A stretch of 64,000 nucleotides of DNA from Deltaproteobacteria bacterium (GCA_013349285.1 DUZU01000004.1:29810-93809); one strand, 5' to 3'; positions 26,905 through 36,706 are shown, counted from the first letter of the stretch. Notes: generated from the letters alone by a model not told the origin. Made by a program: numbers and translations.

Positions 26905-29217
26905 TCAATGCATGGTTGCGGTGATCTTCTGAACATCAAGAATCAAGACCACCTCTTCGTTGCCGAGAATGGTATAACCGCTGATCCCCTTGATATTCTT
27001 AAACCTCGAATAACCGCCTGCAAAATCCTTTACCACGATTTTCTGATGGTTGATGACTCCATCCACCAACAGGGCCAGTTTATCTTCACGACACACGACC
27101 ACGACCTTGCGTTCATCCTCGTGGTATGCGCGACCAGTGGAGCCAGGATAAAAATAGCCGCCAAGGTCAAGCACCGGCAACACGGAGCCATCGTAGGTAA
27201 TGCATTTATCCTCGGTGAACAGGGTAACCCCGCCCTCCTTCTGCAATTCGATCGAGGCGGTAATACTATCGGACGGAATGGCAAAGGTTCTGCCACCCAC
27301 ATCAATAATCATCGCGTCTTTAGCCACCAGGGTTTTGGTCAGAGGAATGGTGATCTGAATAGTGGTGCCCCGGTTAACCACCGATTCGACGTTAATGCTT
27401 CCGTTACACGCCTGCAGGCCGGAGAGGACCACGTCCATGCCGACCCCGCGGCCGGATACATCGCTGACCTTTTCCGCCGAACTGAAGCCGGGCCTAAAAA
27501 TTAGATTAACCAGCTCTTTTTCCGACAATTCGGCCACCTCGGCCTCACTCATAAAGCCTTTTTTCACCGCGGTTTTTTTCATCTTCTGAGGGTCAATCCC
27601 AGCCCCGTCATCCTTGATGATCAAATAGACATAATTTTCGTCCACAGAGGCGTTGAGCTCAAGCACCCCTTTGACCGACTTGTCCTGGGCCGTCCTTATC
27701 TCCGGGGTCTCAATCCCGTGATCCACGGAATTACGCAACAGATGGACCAGGGGATTTTCTATCTTCTCGAGAAGATCCTTATCTATAACCGTTTCCTCTC
27801 CATTGATCTGAAACTCAATTTCTTTGCCAAGGGAAGAGGACAGTTGGCGAATAACCCGGGGGAACCGCTGGAACAATGTTTTCACCGGCACCTTACGGAT
27901 CCCCATCACGCTTTCCTGCAGCTTATCCACCAGATCGTCGAGGGATTGCGTGGTGTTGGTGAATTTCGAAATGATTCCGGCATCGATCTCTTCATCATCC
28001 ATTTGCTTTTTTAAGAAATTGAACGAATCAAGGGCAATAAATAATTCGCCGACATAATTGGCAAAACTATCAAGTTGCGCCTGATCGATGCGGATGGTCT
28101 TAACCGATTCCCGAACCTTGCTCTCAGTCTCGGGAAGAGCGGAACTCAACGCTCTGCGGCTTTGAATCTCCAAGGCCTTTTCCAGATCCTTTTTATCCAA
28201 CTTTCCTTCACGGACCAAAATTTCCCCGAGTTTTTTCTGTTGCCCCAAGGCGGCGCTTAAGTCTTCCGGGGCGACCATGGCCTGCTCCACCAAAATTTCC
28301 CCCAGCTTATCCGCCTTACCCTTCTGGCCGGCCTGGACCTCAAATTCGCCCAGCAACACCTTAACCGGCGCAATAATACCCATGCAAAACTCATCGCTGG
28401 TGGCCATCAGTTCGTCATCGATAAAATTTGCCAGGGAATTGAGTTCATCAAGCGCCTTTGCATAATTTGCACTGATCACCGAATGGGCATCCAGCTCACG
28501 AAGGGTCTTAACAAAATCCTTGAACAGATCATGGGAGACCGGTTTTTTCTTCCTCAAACTCTCAATAACCCGGCCGATCGGTTTCAAAACCAACGTGTAA
28601 TCTTCGCCGTTAAGAAAATAGCGGCCATTTTCATCAAAAACACTTTCAGCGGCCGCATCCTTGCGGTCCTTGACAAATTTAGCAAGCTCACTGTTGGCCT
28701 TTTCCATCTGGCCAAACAGATTTTCCAGCAGGGAATTACCCTGGATCTGCAGGCCGAGCTCCATGGATTCCTCAAGTAATTTCTGCAAAATAACCAAACT
28801 CTGCAGGGTTCCCGCCTTTTCTTCCGGATGACAAGCCTCTACCCTGACGAGAAATTCCTCTTCATCAGGACGCAATTCGACATCATCGGGATCTACTCCG
28901 GCCCGGGCAAGCATTTTATTGAGGTAATCGACGCCGTTGAGCAGAATGTCCACGATTTCATTGGTTACCAGCAATTCACCTTTGCGGATAATATCCAGCA
29001 GATTTTCAAGCCGATGGGAAAATTTATTGATATTGGTGAGCCCGAAAAAACCGGAGTTGCCCTTAAGGCTGTGCACCGGCCGAAAAATCTTATTGATGAT
29101 ATCAAGATTGGCGGGATTATTCGCGAGCTCGATAAAATCGGCTTCTATTTCCTGTAAGGAGTCATTGGATTCTTCCAGGAATCCCTGTAACGCCCTGAGG
29201 TCCATTTCACTTCGCAT
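26905..29217 (-). CDS. cheA: second CheA-type kinase with tandem MshEN-like motifs
   Basis: A 770-residue kinase from ATG 29217, chosen because GAGGAAGG lies five bases upstream; that overlaps the end of the receiver gene by 11 bases. HPt with His49 in VHSLKGNSGFFG; a long helical region; two 24-residue MshEN-like repeats at 304-327 (KLGEILVEQA) and 329-352 (KLGEILVREG), the first with Ala in place of the usual Gly; dimerisation helices; HATPase (LLRNSVDHGIE, DDGAGID, GRGVGMDVV); and a CheW-like C-terminus. It differs from the other CheA by having one HPt and a long central spacer. The adjoining receiver is its likely phosphate acceptor. Confidence 0.93.
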   Translation of the reverse strand: MRSEMDLRALQGFLEESNDSLQEIEADFIELANNPANLDIINKIFRPVHSLKGNSGFFGLTNINKFSHRLENLLDIIRKGELLVTNEIVDILLNGVDYLNKMLARAGVDPDDVELRPDEEEFLVRVEACHPEEKAGTLQSLVILQKLLEESMELGLQIQGNSLLENLFGQMEKANSELAKFVKDRKDAAAESVFDENGRYFLNGEDYTLVLKPIGRVIESLRKKKPVSHDLFKDFVKTLRELDAHSVISANYAKALDELNSLANFIDDELMATSDEFCMGIIAPVKVLLGEFEVQAGQKGKADKLGEILVEQAMVAPEDLSAALGQQKKLGEILVREGKLDKKDLEKALEIQSRRALSSALPETESKVRESVKTIRIDQAQLDSFANYVGELFIALDSFNFLKKQMDDEEIDAGIISKFTNTTQSLDDLVDKLQESVMGIRKVPVKTLFQRFPRVIRQLSSSLGKEIEFQINGEETVIDKDLLEKIENPLVHLLRNSVDHGIETPEIRTAQDKSVKGVLELNASVDENYVYLIIKDDGAGIDPQKMKKTAVKKGFMSEAEVAELSEKELVNLIFRPGFSSAEKVSDVSGRGVGMDVVLSGLQACNGSINVESVVNRGTTIQITIPLTKTLVAKDAMIIDVGGRTFAIPSDSITASIELQKEGGVTLFTEDKCITYDGSVLPVLDLGGYFYPGSTGRAYHEDERKVVVVCREDKLALLVDGVINHQKIVVKDFAGGYSRFKNIKGISGYTILGNEEVVLILDVQKITATMH

Positions 29218-29638
29218 TGCGACCTTCCTCTTCAACCAATTTATTAAGTATGCTGTGCACCCGATTCAGTCGCAGGGCAATATTATCGGTCGCCTGCAGC
29301 AGCTCGTCGAGATTCTCGAATGGTTTAAAAAAAATATCAACCGCCCCGTATCGAAAGGCATTCAAGGTATTGTTGATCGTCATATGCGCCGTCATGATCA
29401 AGACCTGAATCATCCCGTTAAAATTCTTTATTTTTCTGAGCAGAGTCAACCCATCCATCTGCGGCATCTGAATATCGGTGATCACTATATCAAAATGTTC
29501 ATTTTCTATCCGTTGATAGGCCTTGACCGGATCGTTACAAGTACTGACCTGATATGGACTATCCATGAAAGCCAACTCCAGCAGGTTTAATACCTGCGCA
29601 TCATCATCTACGATTAAAAGTTTATAATTGACGTCCAT
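29207..29638 (-). CDS. single-domain response regulator
   Basis: A 143-residue receiver with a charged C-terminal helix (about 122-143). Acidic pair in IVDDDAQ, acceptor Asp in ITDIQMPQMDG, Thr in IMTAHM, Lys in FKPFENL. Its end overlaps the start of the second cheA gene by 11 bases, so the two are translationally coupled and the receiver is the probable target of that CheA. The 85-base gap to the receiver-kinase upstream suggests one transcript for all three. Confidence 0.93.
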   Translation of the reverse strand: MDVNYKLLIVDDDAQVLNLLELAFMDSPYQVSTCNDPVKAYQRIENEHFDIVITDIQMPQMDGLTLLRKIKNFNGMIQVLIMTAHMTINNTLNAFRYGAVDIFFKPFENLDELLQATDNIALRLNRVHSILNKLVEEEGRNAK

Positions 29639-29722
29639 GGCCAGCCAACCTCTTTAAATATTTCGTTAACAACATACCCTGTAAAAACCTAAACAATTGC
29701 CTTGATTCGATTATTATCCATA

Positions 29723-31000
29723 CTATTTGCCGGCTGCAACAAGCGGTATCGTGATTTTAAAAGCAGTGCCTTGCCCGGGAGCGCTCTCTACTTCGATATC
29801 ACCGCCAATCGACCTTATCGAGCGCAAAGACATGAACAACCCTAGACCCGTGCCGGTCAGCCCGCTTTTCTTATTGTCGCCCTCTCCGATACTGCCCTTG
29901 GTCGTATAAAAGGGTTCAAAAAGTCGATCCAGGGCTTCACTGCTGATCCCGCAACCATTGTCGGCGACAATCATTATCGCATCCACCCCTTGACATTTGG
30001 TGATAATTCTGAGTTGCGGAGAAGAAACTTGATACATGGCATCTTTGGCATTACTCAAGAGATTATTCAGCACCTGGGCCACTTCCGAGGCATTCGCCAA
30101 CACCATCAACTTCTCAGGCCATAACTCAACTTCTTTGCCGATCTTATGTTTAAACTCAAGATCCGCCGAAAGAAAATCCAGTTCCCGCCTGACGATATCA
30201 TTGAGATCCAACTCTTCCAACTCTCTTTTATTGTCGGCGCTGCCCTTGATCATCAAGGAGTTGATCATCTCATTCAGACGTTGAGAGGCCGAAGCGGTCA
30301 ACTCCAGGGTCTGGCTTGCTTCACGACTCCATTTACTCAACTGTTTCTGACTGGGCGCGGCGCCCTCTTCCACCGCATTGGTCAGGGCGGAGAGAATACG
30401 CTGACCGATCTCGATGCCGCCCCGCATTGCAGTGAGCGGTCCTCTCAAATTATGAACTATCCCCTGAATAAGCTGACCAAAAGCGGCTTGTCGTTCGGCC
30501 CGAATCAATTCTTTACTGCTCTCGGCCACCACCCGCTCAAGCTCTTCATTATATCGTTTTACTTTTTCCGTGGCGGCCCTTAACTTCAAATGGGTTCGTA
30601 CCCGGGCCTTTACCTCTTCCACATTAATCGGTTTGGAGAGATAATCCTCGGCGCCGACATCAAACCCCCGGACCAGGTCGGCCGGGTTGCTCAACGCGGT
30701 AATAAAAATAACCGGGATATCTTTGACCTGCGCATCATTTTTCAACCGTTTGCATACCTCATACCCGTCGATATCCGGCATCATGATATCAAGAAGTATG
30801 AGCTCGGGCATGAGTGACTTGGCAAAGTCAAAAGCCTCATATCCGTTTGAAGCCTCATGAACTTCATAGCCGGAAGAGACGAGGATTTCCCGGAGCAGCA
30901 TCCGGTTAACAAAATCATCGTCAACAACAAGTATTTGGGGAAACCCAGGATTTTCAACGGAAAAAGCTGCTTTCCATGGACTTTCAAAGTCTGGCGACAT
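29723..31000 (-). CDS. soluble receiver-histidine kinase
   Basis: A 425-residue protein without membrane segments. N-terminal receiver (about 20-140; LVVDDDFVNRMLL, LLDIMMPDIDG, SKPINVEE), a coiled-coil linker, a HisKA-type box with GIVHNLRGPLTAM, and an HATPase (NNLLSNAKDAM, DNGCGIS, GTGLGLFMS). It receives phosphate from another kinase and in turn phosphorylates a further receiver, or is switched on by its own receiver. It heads the minus-strand group with the single receiver and the second CheA. The last bases before the gene are AT-rich and probably hold its promoter. Confidence 0.92.
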   Translation of the reverse strand: MSPDFESPWKAAFSVENPGFPQILVVDDDFVNRMLLREILVSSGYEVHEASNGYEAFDFAKSLMPELILLDIMMPDIDGYEVCKRLKNDAQVKDIPVIFITALSNPADLVRGFDVGAEDYLSKPINVEEVKARVRTHLKLRAATEKVKRYNEELERVVAESSKELIRAERQAAFGQLIQGIVHNLRGPLTAMRGGIEIGQRILSALTNAVEEGAAPSQKQLSKWSREASQTLELTASASQRLNEMINSLMIKGSADNKRELEELDLNDIVRRELDFLSADLEFKHKIGKEVELWPEKLMVLANASEVAQVLNNLLSNAKDAMYQVSSPQLRIITKCQGVDAIMIVADNGCGISSEALDRLFEPFYTTKGSIGEGDNKKSGLTGTGLGLFMSLRSIRSIGGDIEVESAPGQGTAFKITIPLVAAGK

Positions 31001-31374
31001 GGTAATCTCGCAAAGATAATCAAATATTTTGCAGAAACAAATCCTGCATTAATAACCAATTGAAAATCCCCCCGGACATTTATTAGTTTCTCACAGGCAT
31101 TCACCAAAAAGCAAGCCTGGATCATACAAAAAAAATGGCTCCTTGCTTAAATGTAATCTCCTAGAAACCCTTGCGACACGTAGCAAAACAAGTAACAGAA
31201 CTTAATGGCTACATGCATTTTCTTTTTTAAAAAAAGGTGGTCCTTTTTATCTTGATGCAAAATTTCATTTCACAAAAAAAATATGATAAACTAAAAAATA
31301 TTTCCAAGCACTTTTTCGTGGGCGTAAACTTAATTACCCCTGACTGATTTTTTTTCTAAATACTAAAAGGCACC
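31001..31374. other. 374-base intergenic region between divergent signalling operons
   Basis: AT-rich and without a convincing ORF. It must carry the promoters of the receiver-kinase gene (minus) and of cheD (plus). A short hairpin (AAAAAGG/CCTTTTT at 31231-31248) is present. No clear sigma-54 or sigma-28 site was found. Confidence 0.5.
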
Positions 31375-31881
31375 GTGAAAACGCAAAACAAAATTAAAAT
31401 CTTAGGGGTTGGTGATTTTGCCGCCTCAAACTCTTCGGACGAAATGTTAAAAACCTTCGGGCTAGGCTCATGTGTTGCCGTTATCATTCTTCACCCTGCC
31501 ACCAAAACAGCAGGGATGGTCCATGTCGCCCTTCCGGAATCAACCGTCAGTCCGGCTAAAGTTAAATCACACCCCGGTTATTTTGCCGACACCGGCATCC
31601 CGGCCCTCCTGCAACTGATGGCCACCCTTGGTTGTAAAAACGGTGAAAAGGGCAAGGGGATGGTGGTCAAACTTGCCGGAGGCGCCAAGGTTCTCGACCC
31701 GGACAATATTTTCAACATCGGTAAGCGCAATGTTCTTGCGGTCAAAAAAGTGCTCTGGTCCTACGGACTTGGTCCGATCGCCGAGGATGTCGGCGGCAAT
31801 TTCAGCCGCACCGTTACCGTTGCAATGGATACCGGCAAAATAACCCTTTCATCCCCAGGAAAAAAAGATTGGCACCTATGA
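31375..31881 (+). CDS. cheD: CheD chemoreceptor glutamine deamidase
   Basis: A 168-residue CheD. The catalytic triad of the family is visible as Thr27, Cys33 (FGLGSCVAV) and His50 (GMVHVALPES), with the same spacing as in well-studied CheD proteins, and YFADTGIPALL follows. It deamidates chemoreceptor glutamines and can partner with CheC/CheX-type phosphatases; such a module is fused to a receiver two genes downstream. GTG start at 31375 with an AAAGG ribosome site. It overlaps the next gene by an ATGA junction. Confidence 0.95.
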   Translation: MKTQNKIKILGVGDFAASNSSDEMLKTFGLGSCVAVIILHPATKTAGMVHVALPESTVSPAKVKSHPGYFADTGIPALLQLMATLGCKNGEKGKGMVVKLAGGAKVLDPDNIFNIGKRNVLAVKKVLWSYGLGPIAEDVGGNFSRTVTVAMDTGKITLSSPGKKDWHL

Positions 31882-32753
31882 CAGAACATATAGACAACGA
31901 AAAAATCATGGCCGCCATCGAAAAAACCCCGTTGATCCCGGCCAACACCGCACAACTGGTTAATGTCTGCAACGATCCGATGCATTGCCTCAGGGATATT
32001 GTCCATGTTGCCAAGCATGATGCGGCCTTAACCGCCAATATTCTGAGGGTGGTGAACAGCGCCGCCTTTTCGCGCTCGATAACCATCGACACCATTGACC
32101 GGGCGGTTTCGCTTTTGGGTGGTGACATTATTGTCGGCATGGCTTTAGCGGAAACCGCGGAAACTTTTTTCAAAAAGGATCTTACCGGCTACGGCGGCCA
32201 TCAATACGATCTCTGGCGCCACGATCTGCGCACCGCCATCGCCTCAAAAAAAATTGCGGAAAAATCAGCCGGTAAAATAAATGCCGACGTTGCCTTTACC
32301 GCAGGTCTTCTCCATGATCTGGGCAAGGCTATCCTCTCGGATTTCCTGCAGGGCACCATGGAAAAAATCCTGGCCGCCATCGACAGCGGTCAATACGCCG
32401 ACTATCCCACCGCGGAAAAAGAGATCGTCGGCGTTGATCACGGCTACATCGGCTATCTTATGATCAAGAAGTGGAACTTGCCTGAGTCCATCCTTGACGC
32501 GGTCCGTTATCACCATGAGCCGGCGGCGGCTCAACCCGAACTGCGCCCCCTGGTATATGCCGTCCATCTCGGTGATCTCATTGCCATGATGAGCGGCGGC
32601 GGCACCGGCGCGGACAGCATGCATTGCGCACTTGATCCGGAATACAAAAAATACATTCACCTGAGCGAAGATGATTTTTCCATTATCCTTCTTGACGTTG
32701 AAGAAGAATACAACATTCTTAAATCTACGCTCTTCGACCAAGGAGACAGTTAA
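31878..32753 (+). CDS. HDOD-domain signalling protein
   Basis: About 291 residues from ATG 31878, which overlaps the cheD stop codon as ATGA; a TTG three codons upstream is less likely. The HDOD domain covers about residues 10-215 (IPLIPAN-like start, HDAALTANILRVVNSAAF, AVSLLGGDIIVGMAL) and holds a GLLHDLGKA motif. HDOD proteins are helical scaffolds found with two-component and c-di-GMP proteins; enzyme activity is not established for most. Its position between cheD and a receiver-CheX gene ties it to the chemosensory system. The exact role is unknown. Confidence 0.9.
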   Translation: MTEHIDNEKIMAAIEKTPLIPANTAQLVNVCNDPMHCLRDIVHVAKHDAALTANILRVVNSAAFSRSITIDTIDRAVSLLGGDIIVGMALAETAETFFKKDLTGYGGHQYDLWRHDLRTAIASKKIAEKSAGKINADVAFTAGLLHDLGKAILSDFLQGTMEKILAAIDSGQYADYPTAEKEIVGVDHGYIGYLMIKKWNLPESILDAVRYHHEPAAAQPELRPLVYAVHLGDLIAMMSGGGTGADSMHCALDPEYKKYIHLSEDDFSIILLDVEEEYNILKSTLFDQGDS

Positions 32754-32755
32754 AA

Positions 32756-33586
32756 ATGCGTATAGCCATTGTCGATGACTCGGGTACCGCTCGGATGTTT
32801 ATCCGAAAATGTTTGTCCATAATCGGCTTTGACCAGGCCACCTTCATTGAATCGGCAAACGGCAAGGAAGCCCTGGATAAATTACAGGAAAGCGCAGTCG
32901 ATCTGATGGTGACCGACCTGGCCATGCCGGTGATGGACGGGGAATCCTTGTTGCGCTGGCTTAAAGACAGCCCGGCACACTGCAAGATACCGGTATTGGT
33001 CATTTCCAGCGCCGGCAACGATGCCAAGGTTGCCGAACTCCTTGAAGCCGGCGCCTATGGAGTACTGGCCAAACCGATCTCCCCCGCCACCTTACTGCAT
33101 ACCCTTGAACCCATTATCGGTCAGCAGGAAAACATACAGAGCGAGTGGCAACAAATTATGCAAACCGCGGTTAGCGACACCCTGGAAAACATGGCGTTCA
33201 TGGAGGCTTTTCCCGGTTCCCCTGATCCCGAACAACAAAAGGGGCAACATGATTGGCTATGGGCCACCCTGCTGGTCCTCAAGCCCATTCACCAAGAATT
33301 CCGCCTTGAGATGCCCATGACCTTACTCCGGGAAATCGCCTCGACGGTCTATGAATCAAACATTGATCATACGCTCAATGAACAGCACATCCATGATCTG
33401 CTTGCCGAACTGCTCAATACCATTGCCGGCCATTTCTTAAGGGATACCATGCCGGAAAAAACCTTTAAAATCTCCACCCCGCAACTGGGAGCAGGTATGC
33501 CGCCGGAACTTGACATAAATGCTCGCCAATGGCATTTCAGTTGCGATGACATTTTCTTTACAATTTCGCTGTATGATGTTGAATAA
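32756..33586 (+). CDS. receiver-CheX/CheC phosphatase fusion
   Basis: A 276-residue fusion. The N-terminal receiver (about 1-120) has IVDDSGTARMF, an acceptor Asp in VTDLAMPVMDG and AKPISPA. The C-terminal part (about 135-276) resembles CheC/CheX phosphatases: HDLLAELLNTIAG gives the D-x3-E-x2-N signature, with a Pro about 21 residues on. Such enzymes remove phosphate from CheY-like receivers, so this protein may dephosphorylate itself or other receivers of the cluster. It starts two bases after the HDOD gene stop, with GGAGA just upstream, so the three genes form one operon. Confidence 0.88.
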   Translation: MRIAIVDDSGTARMFIRKCLSIIGFDQATFIESANGKEALDKLQESAVDLMVTDLAMPVMDGESLLRWLKDSPAHCKIPVLVISSAGNDAKVAELLEAGAYGVLAKPISPATLLHTLEPIIGQQENIQSEWQQIMQTAVSDTLENMAFMEAFPGSPDPEQQKGQHDWLWATLLVLKPIHQEFRLEMPMTLLREIASTVYESNIDHTLNEQHIHDLLAELLNTIAGHFLRDTMPEKTFKISTPQLGAGMPPELDINARQWHFSCDDIFFTISLYDVE

Positions 33587-33901
33587 TCATAAAAAGTTGC
33601 CTACCGATAACTTTGTACCGCCAATGCCGCCGACAACTGGGCTACGCCATAACCCCTTTTCTTTGGATTAACCCTCGCCAAAGACCTCAAACGGCAAGGC
33701 AGGCAGGTAAATCGATAACCTCATCTCAAGGCAACCTATATCATTGCCGCTGATTTTTTCTCAAGATTAAATCCTTGCCCAAGCTCTTCAGGCCGTCTAT
33801 AATTGCCTTTTTTGCAAAATCCGTGTAGTTACCCCCTAATTCAAAATTTAGTTCCAGAGAACAGCAGCTCAACTTCATTAAGGGTTTCAAGGAGTGGCAG
33901 A
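33587..33901. other. 315-base intergenic region
   Basis: No gene was recognised here. A weak hairpin CTTTGG/CCAAAG lies near 33660-33683. An open frame continues upstream from the hldE-kinase start to 33803, but its codons do not look coding and it has no ribosome site. Confidence 0.45.
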
Positions 33902-34891
33902 TTGACATTATCAGAAAAAAATAAAGGGCTGTTGCGTGAAGCCGTAAAAAAATTCAAAAACGCCAATATTCTGGTTATCGGCGATATTATTGTCGACCAT
34001 TTCATCTGGGGTTCGGTTTCCCGGATATCGCCGGAAGCGCCGGTGCCGGTGGTTAATGTCACCAAGGAAGACCTCATGCTCGGCGGGGCGGCCAATGTTT
34101 TAAACAATATCTACGCCCAGCAGGGCAAAGGGGCATTATGCGGCCTGATCGGCAAAGACGCCATGGGCGATCAGCTGCTGAAAATCCTTGCCGAGCTTTC
34201 CTCGTCTACCGCAGGGGTTATCAGAACCGCCAATCGACCTACTACCTTAAAGACACGGATCATTGCCCAACATCAGCAGGTTGTCCGCTTTGACCGCGAA
34301 AAAACCGGTGAGCCGGCCCCGGATCGGCTAAAAGAGATATTTAAGTTTATCGACAACAATCTGGACGGCTTTGATGCAATAATCATCTCCGATTACAACA
34401 AGGGCATTATAAATATGACCCTGATGGATTACTTGAGAGCTAAGCTGAAAGACCGCGATATCCCCATGATTGTCGACCCCAAGCCCAACCAGGCCGAGCG
34501 TTTTCACGGCGCCACCATCATTACCCCCAACAACCACGAAGCGGAACTGATGGCGGGGATGACCATTAAAACCGACGCCGACCTTGAGGCGGCCGCCCAT
34601 AAGCTACAGAAAAAACTTAACAGCAAAGCGGTGCTCATCACCCGCGGCGAAGCGGGAATGGCCCTCTATGAAAAGGGCCAAGCCATGTACACCATCCCGA
34701 CCATGGCCAAGGAGGTCTTTGATGTGACCGGGGCCGGCGACACGGTAATCGCCACCCTGGCCCTCGGCATGGCGGTTGGACTTTCTCCGGCCGACGCGGC
34801 AACCATTGCCAACTTTGCGGCAGGTATTGTCGTGGGCAAACTGGGCACGGCTACGGCAAGCACCGATGAACTTCTTGAGGCAATACAATGA
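33902..34891 (+). CDS. hldE: HldE/RfaE1-type heptose-7-phosphate kinase domain protein
   Basis: A PfkB-family sugar kinase of 329 residues from a TTG start at 33902. This start is preferred because AAGGAG lies seven bases upstream; an ATG 33 codons earlier has no such site and encodes an unlikely N-terminus. Motifs: ILVIGDIIVDHFIWG, LGGAANVLNNI, and the anion-hole signature DVTGAGDTVIA. It phosphorylates D-glycero-D-manno-heptose 7-phosphate at C1 for the lipopolysaccharide core. It has only the kinase half of HldE; the nucleotidyltransferase half would be separate. ATGA overlap with yicC downstream. Confidence 0.9.
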   Translation: MTLSEKNKGLLREAVKKFKNANILVIGDIIVDHFIWGSVSRISPEAPVPVVNVTKEDLMLGGAANVLNNIYAQQGKGALCGLIGKDAMGDQLLKILAELSSSTAGVIRTANRPTTLKTRIIAQHQQVVRFDREKTGEPAPDRLKEIFKFIDNNLDGFDAIIISDYNKGIINMTLMDYLRAKLKDRDIPMIVDPKPNQAERFHGATIITPNNHEAELMAGMTIKTDADLEAAAHKLQKKLNSKAVLITRGEAGMALYEKGQAMYTIPTMAKEVFDVTGAGDTVIATLALGMAVGLSPADAATIANFAAGIVVGKLGTATASTDELLEAIQ

Positions 34892-35772
34892 TCCGCCCCC
34901 TAAGCATGACTTCCTATGGCTGCGGCGACTCCGCTTCCGGCCCGAAAAGCTGGACCGCCGAGATTCGATCGGTCAACCACCGTTTCCTTGACGTAAAGGT
35001 AAAAATCCCCCGCAAATACAGCGGCCTTGAAGAGAGAATCAAAAAAGAAATCGCGACTCAGTTCAGCCGCGGCCACGTGGATGTCACCATCACCCCCGGC
35101 TCGGAATCGGTTGACTCCATGCGTTTGGTGGTCAATATGCCCCTGGCCCGTGATTATCACCAGTGCCTGGAATCGATCAGCCGGGAACTTGGTCTGGCCG
35201 ACCGGCCGAGCCTGGCCATGATCAAGGATTTCAGGGAGGTTATCACCGCCAATGAGGTTGAAGAAGACCTTGACGCCATCTGGCCTTCGATCCGGGAGGC
35301 GCTAGCCAATGCCCTGAACAACGGCCTTGTCATGCGGGAGCAGGAAGGGGCGGCCCTGAAAAAAGATCTTGCAGATCGGCTGCAAAACTTTGCCGCCACC
35401 GTCGCCGAAATAGAAAAAACCGTGCCGGACCTGGTCCGGATGAAGGAAGAAAAACTCAAAGAACGCCTTGACAAACTGCTGGCCGGGCTGGATATCGACC
35501 CGATGCGCCTGGTGCAGGAGGTGGCGATCTTGACCGACAAATCTGACATCACCGAAGAGCTGGTCCGCCTGAAAAGCCACATTGATCAATTCGCTCATTT
35601 TCTTGACAGTGACGAACCGATCGGCCGGAGGCTTGATTTTCTGCTGCAGGAATTTTTACGGGAAATCAATACCTTTGCCTCAAAAATAAATAACGCCTCA
35701 ATGGCGCATCAGAGCGTTGATCTGAAAAACGAGGTTGAAAAACTTCGGGAACAGATCCAGAATCTTGAGTAA
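34888..35772 (+). CDS. yicC: YicC-family endoribonuclease-like protein
   Basis: A 294-residue YicC homologue, the full usual length. The N-terminus has the family pattern [11 protein letters not shown] and [20 protein letters not shown]; the C-terminal DUF1732 part ends with [18 protein letters not shown] and [23 protein letters not shown]. YicC proteins are stress-related endoribonucleases in E. coli. It overlaps the kinase gene upstream by four bases and lies 23 bases before remA, so it belongs to the five-gene housekeeping operon with gmk. Confidence 0.95.
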   Translation: MIRPLSMTSYGCGDSASGPKSWTAEIRSVNHRFLDVKVKIPRKYSGLEERIKKEIATQFSRGHVDVTITPGSESVDSMRLVVNMPLARDYHQCLESISRELGLADRPSLAMIKDFREVITANEVEEDLDAIWPSIREALANALNNGLVMREQEGAALKKDLADRLQNFAATVAEIEKTVPDLVRMKEEKLKERLDKLLAGLDIDPMRLVQEVAILTDKSDITEELVRLKSHIDQFAHFLDSDEPIGRRLDFLLQEFLREINTFASKINNASMAHQSVDLKNEVEKLREQIQNLE

Positions 35773-35795
35773 CCTCAACGCGACAGGGTGATGTT

Positions 35796-36086
35796 ATGGA
35801 TAAAAGATTAATTAATATAGGTTTCGGCAACGCCATTCTTTCAAGCCGGGTTCTGGCGGTGGTCCACCCCAAATCATCACCGATGAAAAAGCTCAAAGAA
35901 GAGGCGAAAGCCCAGAAAAAACTTATCGATGTAACCGAAGGCCGCCGGACCCGCTCGATTATCATTCTGGATACCAATCACGTGGTCCTTTCTTCGGTGC
36001 AGCCGGAAACGATCACCATGCGGTTCATGGCCCCCTTTGACAAAAAATCCGACGAAGAGATTGTCTCGATTAAAGGTGAAAAATGA
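35796..36086 (+). CDS. remA: RemA-like DUF370 regulator
   Basis: A 96-residue member of DUF370. The start [19 protein letters not shown] and the segment [20 protein letters not shown] are family hallmarks. In Bacillus subtilis RemA is an oligomeric DNA-binding activator of biofilm matrix genes; in Gram-negative bacteria the role is unknown. The yicC-remA-gmk order is widespread. It overlaps the gmk start by an ATGA junction. A C-terminal extension of about ten residues follows the core. Confidence 0.92.
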   Translation: MDKRLINIGFGNAILSSRVLAVVHPKSSPMKKLKEEAKAQKKLIDVTEGRRTRSIIILDTNHVVLSSVQPETITMRFMAPFDKKSDEEIVSIKGEK

Positions 36087-36706
36087 GCAAGGGCAACCTC
36101 TTTGTGATTTCTGCCCCATCCGGCACCGGCAAAACCACCATTCTAAAAAAAATACTTACCGCAGTGCCCGGCGTCGCATTTTCGGTGTCCCACACCACCC
36201 GGGCGCCTAGAACCGGTGAACAGGACGGGATTGATTATTTTTTCATAAGCCGCGAAGAGTTCATCGCCATGCGGGACGACAACGCCTTTCTCGAATGGGC
36301 GGAAGTCCATGGCAATATGTACGGCACCAGCCGCCGGGCGGTTGAAGATAAACTGGCCGCCGGCATCGATATCTTTCTTGATATCGACGTTCAGGGCGCC
36401 AAACAACTTAAAAAGCTTACCGACCTTGAGGCCATCTTTCTCTTTATTGCGCCGCCGTCCTGGGAGGAGCTTGAAAAACGGCTGAGCGGCCGCGGCACCG
36501 ATAGCAGTGAAACCGTGCGCCTGCGGCTGAATAACGCCAGAACAGAGATGACGGAAACCGAACTTTACGATTATCTGGTGATCAATGATGTGATCGATGA
36601 GGCGGTTGACATGATCCGGTCGGTGATTATGGCCGAACGATGCCGCAAACGCCGCTCTCTTCATGGTGCGCCCATCTCCCCGGCCCTGCTCTCGCCATCC
36701 GCCTAA
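36083..36706 (+). CDS. gmk: guanylate kinase
   Basis: A 207-residue guanylate kinase, phosphorylating GMP to GDP. The P-loop is [10 protein letters not shown], followed by the GMP-binding [20 protein letters not shown] and the [12 protein letters not shown] motif, then DIDVQGAKQ and [15 protein letters not shown]. All are canonical. The C-terminal tail beyond about residue 190 is Pro/Ser-rich and not conserved. The start overlaps the remA stop. Confidence 0.97.
   Translation: MSKGNLFVISAPSGTGKTTILKKILTAVPGVAFSVSHTTRAPRTGEQDGIDYFFISREEFIAMRDDNAFLEWAEVHGNMYGTSRRAVEDKLAAGIDIFLDIDVQGAKQLKKLTDLEAIFLFIAPPSWEELEKRLSGRGTDSSETVRLRLNNARTEMTETELYDYLVINDVIDEAVDMIRSVIMAERCRKRRSLHGAPISPALLSPSA

Noticed and set aside
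33803..33901. Upstream 33-codon extension of the hldE-kinase frame
   Set aside because: No ribosome site and no similarity to the family; TTG 33902 has AAGGAG at good spacing.
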